A DNA stretch of 28,353 bases from a virus, in the IMG/VR virus record IMGVR_UViG_3300037882_001481, positions 1 through 28,353 of that record. One strand, 5' to 3'. Both the position numbers and the translations under genes were made by a program. The notes beneath the pieces were generated by a model that searched no databases, was not told where the DNA came from, and saw nothing but the letters and a program-made list of their open reading frames with translations. Shown piece by piece: positions 21,281-28,353 of this stretch (its first letter is position 1; every line of letters starts with the position of its first letter).

Positions 21281-21754
21281 ATGCCAGTATACGCCCCAGT
21301 CAACCCAGTACCCGGCCACGCGCCCCCGGTCAACCGCAACCCCTACCAAGGGAACCCGTACAACGACGTAGCTCCCAACGGGGGCATGACGCGCCCCTAC
21401 CAGCAGGGCCCGCAGGGTGCTTGGCAAGACGGTGCGTACAACACTCCTCCGGGGCTGGGCTATGCAACTCCGTTCGACCGCGCCCCGGGGACCCAGATCC
21501 TTGCGGACTCCAACCCGAGTCGTTACCAGTCTCCGCAAGGGTCTACCCGGCCATTGGGGACGGGGGTGGAAAGACCGCTGCTTGGGGGTCAACTCCGTTC
21601 TACTCTTGGTGGAGGCGGAAGCCAATCCGCCGCGAACAGTGGCTCGATTCTAGGCTCGTCTGTTGGCAACCCCGGATTTTACGGGGCCGGCTTAAGTCCA
21701 GCGAGCGGTCTCGGCGGTGGGCTTTGGCCCAGCCTAGTCAATCTCTACCGATGA
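21281..21754 (+). CDS. Pro/Gly/Tyr-rich low-complexity protein
   Basis: From the ATG at 21281 the protein has 157 residues: MPVYAPVNPVPGHAPPVNRN, then repeated NPY, GPQGAWQDG, PGLGYATPF and a Gly/Ser-rich end with GAGLSPASGLGGGLWPSL. It is likely disordered. An upstream GTG at 21221 stays in frame but adds only low-quality residues. The ribosome site for 21281 is weak (GGGG 12-14 nt away). Such proteins occur near the structural genes of phages; a virion or head-assembly role is only a guess. It ends in an ATGA overlap with HNH copy 5. Confidence 0.55.
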   Translation: MPVYAPVNPVPGHAPPVNRNPYQGNPYNDVAPNGGMTRPYQQGPQGAWQDGAYNTPPGLGYATPFDRAPGTQILADSNPSRYQSPQGSTRPLGTGVERPLLGGQLRSTLGGGGSQSAANSGSILGSSVGNPGFYGAGLSPASGLGGGLWPSLVNLYR

Positions 21755-22245
21755 TCAAATTTGACCTCACTGGTGCGCGGTTTGGCAGGCTTGTGGCCGT
21801 AGCTCGCGCTCCCCGCGATGGGAACAGCAAGGGCCAATGGCTTTGCCACTGCGACTGCGGAGCCACTGCTATTGTTAGGGGGCACGCGCTTCGCAAGGGG
21901 TTAACGAAGTCGTGCGGCTGTTTAAATCAGGAAACCCGCGTGCGGCTCAAGACTAAGCACGGGATGCACGACACCCCAGAGTACCACGCGTGGGAGGCCG
22001 CAATTCAACGTTGCACCAACGACAACAACCCGGCTTGGAAATTTTACGGGGCTCGAGGTATCAGCGTGTGTGAAGAGTGGCTGAACTCTTTTGAGGCTTT
22101 CTTAGCGCACATAGGGCGCAGACCATCACCGGACTTCAGTTTGGACCGTATCGACAACGACGGCAATTACGAACCGGGAAATGTGCGGTGGGCAGACTGG
22201 GCCACTCAGGGCACGAATAAGCGGCGCCCGGAAAGTCGTATCTAA
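21751..22245 (+). CDS. HNH-type endonuclease-like protein, copy 5
   Basis: The only family member on the plus strand (164 residues). The frame extends upstream, but the ATG at 21751 overlaps the previous stop as ATGA and begins the family block LTGARFGRLVAVARAP. Then come WLCHCDCG, SCGCL, EYHAWEAAIQRCTNDNNPAW, YGARGISVCEEW, NSFEAFLAHIG, SLDRIDNDGNYEPGN and VRWADWATQ. It sits among late genes, far from copies 1-4, and is followed by a TAATG-coupled gene, so it is well embedded in the operon. Confidence 0.8.
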   Translation: MIKFDLTGARFGRLVAVARAPRDGNSKGQWLCHCDCGATAIVRGHALRKGLTKSCGCLNQETRVRLKTKHGMHDTPEYHAWEAAIQRCTNDNNPAWKFYGARGISVCEEWLNSFEAFLAHIGRRPSPDFSLDRIDNDGNYEPGNVRWADWATQGTNKRRPESRI

Positions 22246-22550
22246 TGCCAGGCGGTAGGAACATTTTTGACCCGGCGTCTCGCCGCAGACTCAATGACGT
22301 GATCGGTGAAGCACCACAACCCGTGGCGCCTCCGCAGGACGACACGCTGGAGGCCGTGAACGTGGACGACTTGAACAAGCCCGCGTACGCACCACCGGAT
22401 ACGAGCCAGCCGTCGTACTACGACACTGACTACGCGAACTTCCCGGTTGGGCACCCGATGCGCACGGAGTATGAGCGCCAGCGCCAGGAGAGCATGTCCT
22501 TGGCGCAGAAGATGTTCCAGTTGTACCAGTCCCTTCGCGGGCGTAGATAA
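22245..22550 (+). CDS. Hypothetical protein
   Basis: The ATG at 22245 shares a base with the HNH stop (TAATG). The 101 residues contain a polar, Pro-rich middle (PQPVAPPQDDTLEAVNVDDL) and a tyrosine-rich part (QPSYYDTDYANFPVGHPMR), and end in a basic helix (SLAQKMFQLYQSLRGRR). Probably a small structural or assembly protein of the late region. No family recognised. Confidence 0.6.
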   Translation: MPGGRNIFDPASRRRLNDVIGEAPQPVAPPQDDTLEAVNVDDLNKPAYAPPDTSQPSYYDTDYANFPVGHPMRTEYERQRQESMSLAQKMFQLYQSLRGRR

Positions 22551-22556
22551 ATTGCA

Positions 22557-22575
22557 GAGCCGGTCGCGCCGGCTC
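22557..22575 (+). terminator. GC-rich hairpin, possible attenuator
   Basis: GAGCCGG (22557-22563) and CCGGCTC (22569-22575) pair perfectly around a 5-nt loop, just after the preceding stop. No T-run follows, so it may be a processing or stability element or a partial terminator. Confidence 0.4.
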
Positions 22576-22607
22576 GGGGTCCCTGAAGGAAGTCGGGGGC
22601 ACGGCGC

Positions 22608-22871
22608 GTGAGCAGTGGGTGGGGCTCCGCAGCCACTATTGTAATGTGGAAGCTAGACCTATCGCGGTATCCGTACCGCCCATGGAGTGAGCCACCGGCC
22701 GCAGAGCCGGAACCACTACAACTGCCCATTGCTCTCCCGGACGATTACTACGGCTGGGACGATGAGCCGACTGAGCCGCTGACCCCAGCGCCGGTTGAGA
22801 TTGACCTCGTGGACGACGAGGGGCCGTGCGGTAACCGCGCCTGCTTCTGTGAGAGATGCCTGAATGGTTAA
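22608..22871 (+). CDS. Hypothetical Pro/acidic-rich protein
   Basis: From the GTG at 22608, with GGGGG about 10 nt upstream, the protein is 87 residues; an ATG at 22644 is a second candidate but has no ribosome site. The middle is proline- and acid-rich (PPAAEPEPLQLPIALPDDYY), and the end CGNRACFCERCLNG contains four Cys that could bind zinc. It overlaps the next gene by 8 nt. Function unknown. Confidence 0.5.
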   Translation: MSSGWGSAATIVMWKLDLSRYPYRPWSEPPAAEPEPLQLPIALPDDYYGWDDEPTEPLTPAPVEIDLVDDEGPCGNRACFCERCLNG

Positions 22872-23343
22872 GCTGAACGCATACAGTCGCTGCCGCAAGT
22901 GCAGGACGTACTACCGAGAGCCAGACTTCGGCTGCGAGATTTGTAAGCCCGCCAAGGAGAACATTGACACTCCTCGCGGGTCTGACGCTGTCAACGCGGG
23001 CAACCGCGCCCTTGAGATGCTCGAGGAGCAGATCGATGACCTGCGCTATGAGAAGCGTCGGCTCCGCGAAGGCAAGGTAGACGTGGGTCGCTTCGACCAG
23101 AAGCTCATGAACCAGGAGCTGGCCTGTGCCAAGGCGCTCTCGATTTTACTTGAGCACATCCGCAAGCAAACTAAAAAAGAACAGGTCGAAGTTTCGGAGA
23201 TGACTCCCGAGGAACGCTTGGAAATTTTCCTCGACATGGTGGAGACCCTCCCGCCCCGGCTCGTGCCTTATCTGGAAGCTGGGCTCAAGGCTCGGCAGCT
23301 CCTCGCACGTTCCGCCCCTAAAGACATATTCGAGGGCCAGTAA
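22864..23343 (+). CDS. Coiled-coil zinc-ribbon protein, candidate small terminase
   Basis: The 159-residue protein opens with CRKCRTYYREPDFGCEICK, a C-x-x-C...C-x-x-C ribbon, then a long helical region (LEMLEEQIDDLRYEKRRLRE), a second helix and EERLEIFLDMVETLPP near the end. Helical, DNA-binding-like proteins just upstream of the large terminase are often small terminase subunits; the zinc ribbon would be unusual for one. An ATG at 22864 with GAGAG upstream is the start. Position supports the role; the fold is not confirmed. Confidence 0.45.
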   Translation: MVKLNAYSRCRKCRTYYREPDFGCEICKPAKENIDTPRGSDAVNAGNRALEMLEEQIDDLRYEKRRLREGKVDVGRFDQKLMNQELACAKALSILLEHIRKQTKKEQVEVSEMTPEERLEIFLDMVETLPPRLVPYLEAGLKARQLLARSAPKDIFEGQ

Positions 23344-23547
23344 GTGCCCTACTCACCCGAGACCAAGATCGTGCGTAACGGCGTGGTCAAGAGCGGTGTC
23401 TACAGTCCGAGCGACGGCGGGTTCGTCACGCTCACTGTCGAGGCAGACGGCATTACGTTCACGGTGTACGTGCACCCGGACACAGCCGCGAAGTTCCACT
23501 GCGGCGCACAGTTCACTATGACGCTCGCGATCGTTAATGTTCCCTAA
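23344..23547 (+). CDS. Small beta-rich hypothetical protein
   Basis: Sixty-seven residues from a GTG directly after the previous TAA, with GAGGG upstream. Alternating hydrophobic strands, GGFVTLTVEADGITFTVYV and AQFTMTLAIVNV, suggest a beta barrel or sandwich. It overlaps the next gene by 11 nt. No family recognised. Confidence 0.55.
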   Translation: MPYSPETKIVRNGVVKSGVYSPSDGGFVTLTVEADGITFTVYVHPDTAAKFHCGAQFTMTLAIVNVP

Positions 23548-24034
23548 CGGTCTCACTACACGACCCCCCACCAGCGATGACCTCGGATTCATCATCAAGG
23601 CGTGGGTAAGGTCGTATGCCAACAGTCCCTGGGCTGGGGCGATGTCCCGTGAGCGGCAGGTCGCAGCAATACGCGGGACGGTACTTGATTTACTGAAGAG
23701 AGGGGCTGAAGTGTCCCTCGTTTGTCTTTCCTCACGCCCGGATTTCATCTTGGGCTTCGTCTGTTACGAGAAGACCCCGGACGGACCAATCGTCCATTAC
23801 GTGTACGTCAAGCACGGCTATCGCCAGAACAGCATCGGGTCTGCGCTCGTACAAAGCATCGCTAACAATGCAAAAGTCAGAACAAGCCACCGCACGCCCC
23901 TCGGCGACTACCTCTTCAAAGGCAGCCAGTACAACCCCCGCCTCTCCCGCTACACTGAAGGTAGAGAGCGCCGGAATCCCCGAACGGATTCAGACCACGC
24001 AGGGAATACTTCCAGCGGGGAGAATCACCGGTAG
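23537..24034 (+). CDS. GNAT-type acetyltransferase-like protein
   Basis: Residues 10-120 follow the GNAT order: TSDDLGFIIKAWVRSYANSP, VSLVCLSSRPDFILGFVCYE, GPIVHYVYVKHGYRQNSIGS and ALVQSIANN, where YRQNSIGSAL corresponds to the acetyl-CoA-binding R/Q-x-x-G-x-G/A segment. The fold ends about YNPRLSRY; the last 25 residues are polar and overlap the next gene in another frame. GNAT proteins are found near terminase genes in some phages, with unknown targets. The ATG at 23537 overlaps the previous gene by 11 nt. Confidence 0.7.
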   Translation: MFPNGLTTRPPTSDDLGFIIKAWVRSYANSPWAGAMSRERQVAAIRGTVLDLLKRGAEVSLVCLSSRPDFILGFVCYEKTPDGPIVHYVYVKHGYRQNSIGSALVQSIANNAKVRTSHRTPLGDYLFKGSQYNPRLSRYTEGRERRNPRTDSDHAGNTSSGENHR

Positions 24035-24149
24035 TGAGTGGGAGATGACGACCTCGCCTGAGTGGGGTTGCGTCTCTTTCAAGCGAGTGGACTGGAAGCG
24101 GGCTGTGATGATTCCCGTCTCCAATCTCCGTTACTTCGTGCTCGCCTAG
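23868..24149 (+). CDS. Hypothetical protein overlapping the acetyltransferase gene
   Basis: The frame encodes 93 residues, of which the C-terminal part, PERIQTTQGILPAGRITG, WEMTTSPEWGCVSF and KRAVMIPVSNLRYFVLA, reads like a genuine small protein. The first 30 residues are Ala/Ser/Thr-rich and lie entirely inside the GNAT gene. ATG 23868 lacks a ribosome site, so the true start may be later or the protein may be made by frameshifting. It lies directly before the terminase. Confidence 0.5.
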   Translation: MQKSEQATARPSATTSSKAASTTPASPATLKVESAGIPERIQTTQGILPAGRITGSEWEMTTSPEWGCVSFKRVDWKRAVMIPVSNLRYFVLA

Positions 24150-24169
24150 TTTTCTTAGCCTAGCTTAGT

Positions 24170-25768
24170 TTGTCTAAAGCGCAGTTCCTCATCGACGAGG
24201 TACGCAGGCGCAAACAGCAGAGCACCCGGGCCACGGACCGCGAAAAGGCGGACCAACTCTTCGGCTCGCTGTTCCCCGCGCAGCAGAACTTCGTCCACGA
24301 CTCCTCCAAGCGGAAAGTCGCGCACTGCCCACGCCGGGCGGGGAAGAGTCACTGCGTCCTGATCTACGGCCTCCTTGTCTCGTTGTACCGGCCCGGGTCT
24401 TCGACCCTCATCTGCGCCCGGACTCGCGGACAGGCCAAGGGCATCTACTGGCGCCTGCTCAAGCGTCTCTGCGAGGAGTACGACGTTGACTGTCAGTTCA
24501 AGAACATGGACCTTGAGGTTCACTTCGCGAACGGCTCCGTCATCTACTTCTCGGGCGCTGACACCACCGAAGAGGTGGACAAGTACCGTGGTCGCAGCTT
24601 CGACCTCGTGGTCATCGACGAAGGCAAGTCCTACTCCAAGCACCTGCTGGACGAGTTCGTCTACGACGTAATCCTGCGGACGCTCGCGGACACGCGCGGG
24701 ACCCTCGTCATCATCGGCACTCCCGGCACGGTCGAGTCAGGACTTTTTTGGTCGCTCATCAATCAGCACACCGAGTACGAGCGCGCCGGCAGCGATGGCG
24801 TCAAGTCCAAGCTGTTCGTCAACAAGTACGATCCCGAGACTAAGCCCTCCTCCATGTACCACTGGTCGCTGCACCACTGGACCGGCAAAGACAACACGAA
24901 GATGCCCCACATCTGGGAGGACGCGTGTAAGGAAGTCGAGGAGAACGAGCTTAGTTGGAATGACCCGTACGTCATGCGGGAGATTCTCGGTCTCCCCGTC
25001 GCCGATTCGTCCAACCTCGTCTTCGGTTACAGCAAGGTCACGGACGGCCGATGCGATTGGGTCAAGGACCCCGAGGGGCCGCACGGTCTCCCATCTGGGC
25101 ATGACTGGCGCTACATCCTCAGCATCGACTTGGGGTGGCACGACGGGACCGCCTTTGTAGTGGCCGCGTGGAGCACCACGCACAAGTCTCTCTTCGCAGT
25201 ACACACCGAGAAGCACCCGCACATGCTCACCGACAAGGTGATGCAGCGGGTCCAAGAGTTGACCACACAGTTCGGGGGGTTCGACGCCCGCATCGTTGAC
25301 CCAGCTGCCGGTGGTAAGCGCCTCGCTGAAGACCTCGCCAACGCATACGGCGTCTACTTCGAATCCGCGAAGAAGAGTGACCGGAACGCGTACATCGCGA
25401 TGCTCAATGCGGACATCTCATCCGGGAAGATTGCGATTGACCCGGACGGCCCGTTGGCAAGTGAGATGGAGCGGCTCCAGTGGGGCAACCGCGAAAAGAC
25501 CGAAGTAGACACCGGTTGTGCCGACGACTTGTGTGACGCGTGGCTCTACGCCTGGCGCTTCGCACAGCACCACTGGGCTTCTGAAAAAGTTATTGGACCG
25601 GCCGCTGGGACCCCTGAGTACCACCGCGAACAACGCCGGAAAGAACGCGCGCAGCTTCAAAAAGAGCGAGCTGCCCAACTGAAAAGAGATACATGCCAGC
25701 GGTACGAAAGCCGACTAAACCAGTTGCCGATGAGCGCCTCCCGTCTTCCGGGCTGGAATCGCTCATAG
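24170..25768 (+). CDS. terL: Terminase large subunit
   Basis: The 532-residue packaging ATPase-nuclease has Walker A CPRRAGKS (53-60), Walker B LVVIDEG (146-152), a coupling-like IIGTPG segment, and a C-terminal RNase-H-type nuclease with SIDLGWHDG (about 320), IVDPAAGG (about 375) and CADDLCDAWLY (about 450) supplying the acidic residues. It translocates DNA into the procapsid and cuts it to length. The only available start in frame is the TTG at 24170, because a stop lies 7-9 nt upstream and the sequence before it has no clear ribosome site; weak initiation may keep its level low. Confidence 0.95.
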   Translation: MSKAQFLIDEVRRRKQQSTRATDREKADQLFGSLFPAQQNFVHDSSKRKVAHCPRRAGKSHCVLIYGLLVSLYRPGSSTLICARTRGQAKGIYWRLLKRLCEEYDVDCQFKNMDLEVHFANGSVIYFSGADTTEEVDKYRGRSFDLVVIDEGKSYSKHLLDEFVYDVILRTLADTRGTLVIIGTPGTVESGLFWSLINQHTEYERAGSDGVKSKLFVNKYDPETKPSSMYHWSLHHWTGKDNTKMPHIWEDACKEVEENELSWNDPYVMREILGLPVADSSNLVFGYSKVTDGRCDWVKDPEGPHGLPSGHDWRYILSIDLGWHDGTAFVVAAWSTTHKSLFAVHTEKHPHMLTDKVMQRVQELTTQFGGFDARIVDPAAGGKRLAEDLANAYGVYFESAKKSDRNAYIAMLNADISSGKIAIDPDGPLASEMERLQWGNREKTEVDTGCADDLCDAWLYAWRFAQHHWASEKVIGPAAGTPEYHREQRRKERAQLQKERAAQLKRDTCQRYESRLNQLPMSASRLPGWNRS

Positions 25769-25974
25769 AACTGTTGCGCAGCCATGGCGTGCTCGCGTTT
25801 GAGGGATACGGCGTAAAGCTCGCACTCAGCCCTCCGCAGCCCGAGCAGCCCATGCCCCGCGAAGTGACTTTGACGTTGGAGCGGGACGAGGAAGACCGGG
25901 ACGGCAGCGCTGTCACCGACCTCTACTCGAACCCCGCACTCTGGGGGCCGCGTGGCCGCCCGGACTTTGAGTAG
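25693..25974 (+). CDS. Hypothetical protein between terminase and portal
   Basis: Ninety-three residues from an ATG with AAGAGAT upstream, overlapping the terminase tail by 76 nt. It begins basic and Pro-rich, has a helix (SLIELLRSHGVLAFEGYGVK) and then a charged strand region (REVTLTLERDEEDRDG), and ends DLYSNPALWGPRGRPDFE. Several phages carry a short gene at this place whose product is not characterised. The overlap suggests translational coupling with terL. Confidence 0.6.
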   Translation: MPAVRKPTKPVADERLPSSGLESLIELLRSHGVLAFEGYGVKLALSPPQPEQPMPREVTLTLERDEEDRDGSAVTDLYSNPALWGPRGRPDFE

Positions 25975-25980
25975 TCGTAG

Positions 25981-27861
25981 ATGCTTGAGCAGTACGAGCA
26001 GGACGAGGCGCACTGGTACCTCAGGGACGACGGTAAGAGGCACGAGAGCGTATTTTCGTATGTCCAAGAGATTGAGGGCACTCCTCGTCACCGGGACATC
26101 CGCAGGCGCAACGTCGCTCACGCCCAGCTTTACTCGAACCGATACGAAGTAGGCTTCGACACCGCCTACAACTCTGATCACTTCCGGGACGGCTACAGCG
26201 CGGTTACTGACAACTTAATCCAGTCCATGACGGACACGGCCACCTCGTTGCAGGGGACTGGCCGGGTCAAGCCCACTTTCCTGACGGATGGCGCGGACTG
26301 GGAGACCTACAAGCTCGCTGAGGACTTGACCAAGGTCACTTGGGGTCTTTGGAACAGTCTCGAGATCAACTCCAAGCGTACCCGCATGTTCCGGGACGCA
26401 GCAATCTTCGGGACCGGCTGCCTCCGGGTATCGCGCAACGCCGGGAAGATTTGCGTAGACCGGGTCATCATCGATGACATTGTAGTGGATGAGGACTCTC
26501 TGCCCGCCTCGGGTGGGATGCCTCGGCAACTGCATCAGGTCCGCTTCGTTGCTCGTGAAGTGTTGGCCACCAGGTTCGGCGGTGACCCGGACATCGACGA
26601 AGCTATCGAGATTGCGTCTTGCGGTTGGCGCAGAACCTCCGACTGGCGCGGCACCAAGGGCGTAGACCTCGTTCTGGTCATTGAGAGTTGGCACCTGCCA
26701 TCCGGCCCCAAGGCTGGCGATGGTCGTTACTGCCTCTCCATTGACACCGCCACGCTGGTGGATGAGCCCTACGACGTTGAGCACTACCCGCACGTCTTCT
26801 TCCACTACGACGAGCCTGTTACTGGCTTCTACGGTCGTGGCGTAGCTGAGCTGCTGCTCGGCCACCAGATTCGGCTCAACCAGCTTCACGACTTCAAGCG
26901 CAAGGCGCAGGACCTCATGTCCGCTCCCCGCTGGTGGGTCAACTCGGCCTCTCGTGTTCTCGACAACGTGTTCGTGAATGACATGGGCGTGGTCGGACAC
27001 TACAGCGGCGCTGCTGCTCCGGTCTCGGTCACCCCGCAGGCCGTGCACCCTGAGATTTACCAAGAGGAGATGCGCATCGAGGAGTCCGCCCTTCGCCGGG
27101 CCGGCATCTCGTCCATGTCCGCCAACGCGGCTCGCCCCGAGGGTGTGGAGCACGCCGTGGCCCTCCGGGAACTCTCCGACAGCCAGGCCAAGCGCCACGT
27201 TGAGCGGTCAGCCCGGTTCGAGGACAGCGTGATTGAGATGGTGCGCCTCCTGGTCCACTCCCTCAAGGACATCGTTCTCGAAGACGGGGACCTGTCGGAC
27301 TTCCCCGAGCAGGAGGTTCTGGACCGCATCAAGTGGAAGAAGGTGGACCTCTACTCCACGCGCTTCTCCATTCAGGTGCAGACCGCATCCATGATGGGGG
27401 AGACGCCGTCTGGGCGTAAGCAGGCTGTGGTTGAACTGTTGCAGTACGGAGGCTTTGAGCTTCTGGGCGGTGGCAACCCGCAGGCTGGTATGCAGGAGGC
27501 GATGCGCCTCATCGGTCACCCGGACCTTGGGCAGAACCAGGCGCGCATGAACGCCGACCTGCAGCACATTGAGTGGGTCATTGGGCGGATGCGCGAAGGT
27601 GAGATGGTCCTCCCCGAGCGGTTCGATAACTTTGCCTTCACCATCCCGCGCGTTGTGCAGGCGATGAAGGATTTCGAAGTCCGCAACTGCCCCGAAGAGA
27701 TTTTGGACCTGTTCCGTAATTACGTCGAACAGGCAGAAGAGATGCTGCGAGAGCAGACGGCACCGCCACCGATGCCAGCTCCTGCAGACCAGATGGTCAC
27801 CCCCGACCCAACGCAAGCAATGGACCCGGCCGCTATGGACCCGAGTCTGATGGGAATCTAG
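25981..27861 (+). CDS. Portal protein
   Basis: A 626-residue protein directly after the terminase block. Features consistent with a portal: an N-terminal helical part (YEQDEAHWYL, RRRNVAHAQLYSNRYEVG), VTDNLIQSMTDTATSLQG, GLWNSLEINSKRTRMFRDAA followed by FGTGCLRV, the VIIDDIVVDEDSLP segment, YGRGVAELLLGHQIRLNQLH and a Pro/Met-rich C-terminus. The dodecameric portal forms the head vertex through which DNA passes. Its length is closer to podovirus-type portals than to the shorter siphovirus ones, but I do not assign a morphology. The ATG at 25981 lies 6 nt after the preceding stop. Confidence 0.85.
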   Translation: MLEQYEQDEAHWYLRDDGKRHESVFSYVQEIEGTPRHRDIRRRNVAHAQLYSNRYEVGFDTAYNSDHFRDGYSAVTDNLIQSMTDTATSLQGTGRVKPTFLTDGADWETYKLAEDLTKVTWGLWNSLEINSKRTRMFRDAAIFGTGCLRVSRNAGKICVDRVIIDDIVVDEDSLPASGGMPRQLHQVRFVAREVLATRFGGDPDIDEAIEIASCGWRRTSDWRGTKGVDLVLVIESWHLPSGPKAGDGRYCLSIDTATLVDEPYDVEHYPHVFFHYDEPVTGFYGRGVAELLLGHQIRLNQLHDFKRKAQDLMSAPRWWVNSASRVLDNVFVNDMGVVGHYSGAAAPVSVTPQAVHPEIYQEEMRIEESALRRAGISSMSANAARPEGVEHAVALRELSDSQAKRHVERSARFEDSVIEMVRLLVHSLKDIVLEDGDLSDFPEQEVLDRIKWKKVDLYSTRFSIQVQTASMMGETPSGRKQAVVELLQYGGFELLGGGNPQAGMQEAMRLIGHPDLGQNQARMNADLQHIEWVIGRMREGEMVLPERFDNFAFTIPRVVQAMKDFEVRNCPEEILDLFRNYVEQAEEMLREQTAPPPMPAPADQMVTPDPTQAMDPAAMDPSLMGI

Positions 27862-28353
27862 ATGAGTGATGTTGCTGAAGCCACGCCTGAAGTGGCCCCG
27901 AGTGCCAAGGCGGATGACGCTGCCTTTGAGGAAATCCTGCAGAAGTGGGATGTGAAGCTCAAGGCTGAAGATGATGCCGACGCCGACGCCGCGCTGGATG
28001 CCGCGATTGCAGCTGACGAAGCTGCTGAGACCGCAGAGCCCGTTCTTGATTCGCAAATAGCGAATGACGAAGCCCCGGCTCCTCCACCAGCCCCGACCGA
28101 TGCCATTTCAAGTGCTGATGCGCTGCTGGCTCGTGCTCGTGAGGAAGCTGAAGCCCGGGGCCGCCAGAAGCAGGAGCGTAGCTTCGAGCAGGAGATTAAG
28201 GCTGCCAGAGCCGAGGCAGAGGCGCTCAAGGCTCGTCTTAAGCAGAACCCTTTAGAGGTCATCAAGGAGCTTGGCCTCAACCCAGTTGACTTGGCCAACA
28301 CCGCGTATGCCGAAGCGCTGGGCGATGACGCTCCACCAGAATTTAAGTCGAAG
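27862..28353 (+). CDS. Scaffolding protein (5' part, runs off the window)
   Basis: The ATG at 27862 directly follows the portal TAG, and the frame is open to the last base (164 codons). The sequence is acidic and Ala/Glu-rich (ADDAAFEEILQKWDVKLKAE, DADADAALDAAIAADEAAET) with a long helical stretch, ADALLARAREEAEARGRQKQ and RSFEQEIKAARAEAEALKAR. Composition and position after the portal fit the head scaffold; the C-terminal coat-binding end and the major capsid gene should lie beyond 28353. Confidence 0.8.
   Translation, partial: MSDVAEATPEVAPSAKADDAAFEEILQKWDVKLKAEDDADADAALDAAIAADEAAETAEPVLDSQIANDEAPAPPPAPTDAISSADALLARAREEAEARGRQKQERSFEQEIKAARAEAEALKARLKQNPLEVIKELGLNPVDLANTAYAEALGDDAPPEFKSK

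Noticed and set aside
26215-27198. Long 327-codon open frame on the minus strand
   Set aside because: It lies fully opposite the portal gene in a codon-biased G+C-rich region; the portal frame is clearly the coding one.
27208-28301. Two minus-strand open frames opposite the portal end and scaffold
   Set aside because: They mirror the portal and the acidic Ala-rich scaffold gene, whose repetitive codons keep the opposite strand open.
1-28353. PurZ gene to complete a Z-DNA pathway
   Set aside because: No adenylosuccinate-synthetase-like protein is seen in any frame, so aminoadenine DNA cannot be claimed from this window.
1-28353. CRISPR array or transposon
   Set aside because: No regularly spaced repeats with unique spacers, transposase genes or terminal inverted repeats were seen; the short repeats are irregularly spaced.

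Overview
The window is a piece of a tailed double-stranded DNA bacteriophage (or prophage) genome; no host gene was recognised. The phage call rests on a large terminase, portal and scaffolding protein on the plus strand, a tyrosine integrase, and a complete phage-type replication and recombination set on the minus strand. G+C is roughly 55-58 % by eye. AAGGAGG-type ribosome binding sites and TTGACA-type promoters suit a bacterial host using a sigma70-like factor. A predicted lipoprotein with an LLGGC lipobox suggests, weakly, a Gram-negative host. The integrase suggests a temperate lifestyle or temperate ancestry. The host cannot be named from the sequence.

Layout. (1) 1-14863, minus strand: a tightly packed leftward operon in which almost every stop overlaps the next start (ATGA, GTGA, TGATG, TAATG). 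In transcription order it carries small zinc-binding proteins, a separate 3'-5' exonuclease, a family A DNA polymerase, a single-strand annealing protein, a Cas4/RecB-like nuclease, SSB, a GroES-like protein, an archaeo-eukaryotic-type primase, a DnaB-like helicase, a C5-methyltransferase-like protein, a Holliday-junction-resolvase-like nuclease, an HD hydrolase, a dATP/dGTP diphosphohydrolase-like protein, two tandem metallophosphoesterases and a DUF4326 protein. (2) 14864-16267: integrase, flanked by a candidate attP/inverted-repeat region and a promoter region. (3) 16268-19524, minus strand: a ribbon-helix-helix-like regulator, a P-loop kinase-like protein and many short conserved phage proteins. 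(4) 19525-20909: a divergent control region with repeats and promoters around one lipoprotein gene. (5) 20910-28353, plus strand: small proteins, then terminase, portal and scaffold (cut by the window end).

Working together: primase, helicase, SSB, polymerase and exonuclease form a replisome; the annealing protein, RecB-like nuclease and resolvase-like nuclease form a recombination set; the HD and diphosphohydrolase proteins are likely to reshape the nucleotide pool; the right arm packages DNA into a scaffolded procapsid.

Most unusual signals: an 8-mer KTGTAGTG (K = T or G) seen about 31 times on both strands against about 3 expected; five dispersed paralogous HNH-type genes; a 17-bp promoter element shared by two promoters pointing in opposite directions; a local CTTAGGTG repeat cluster around the regulator gene; and several 25-29 residue single-helix membrane peptides wedged into stop/start junctions. 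All counts and positions were made by eye.
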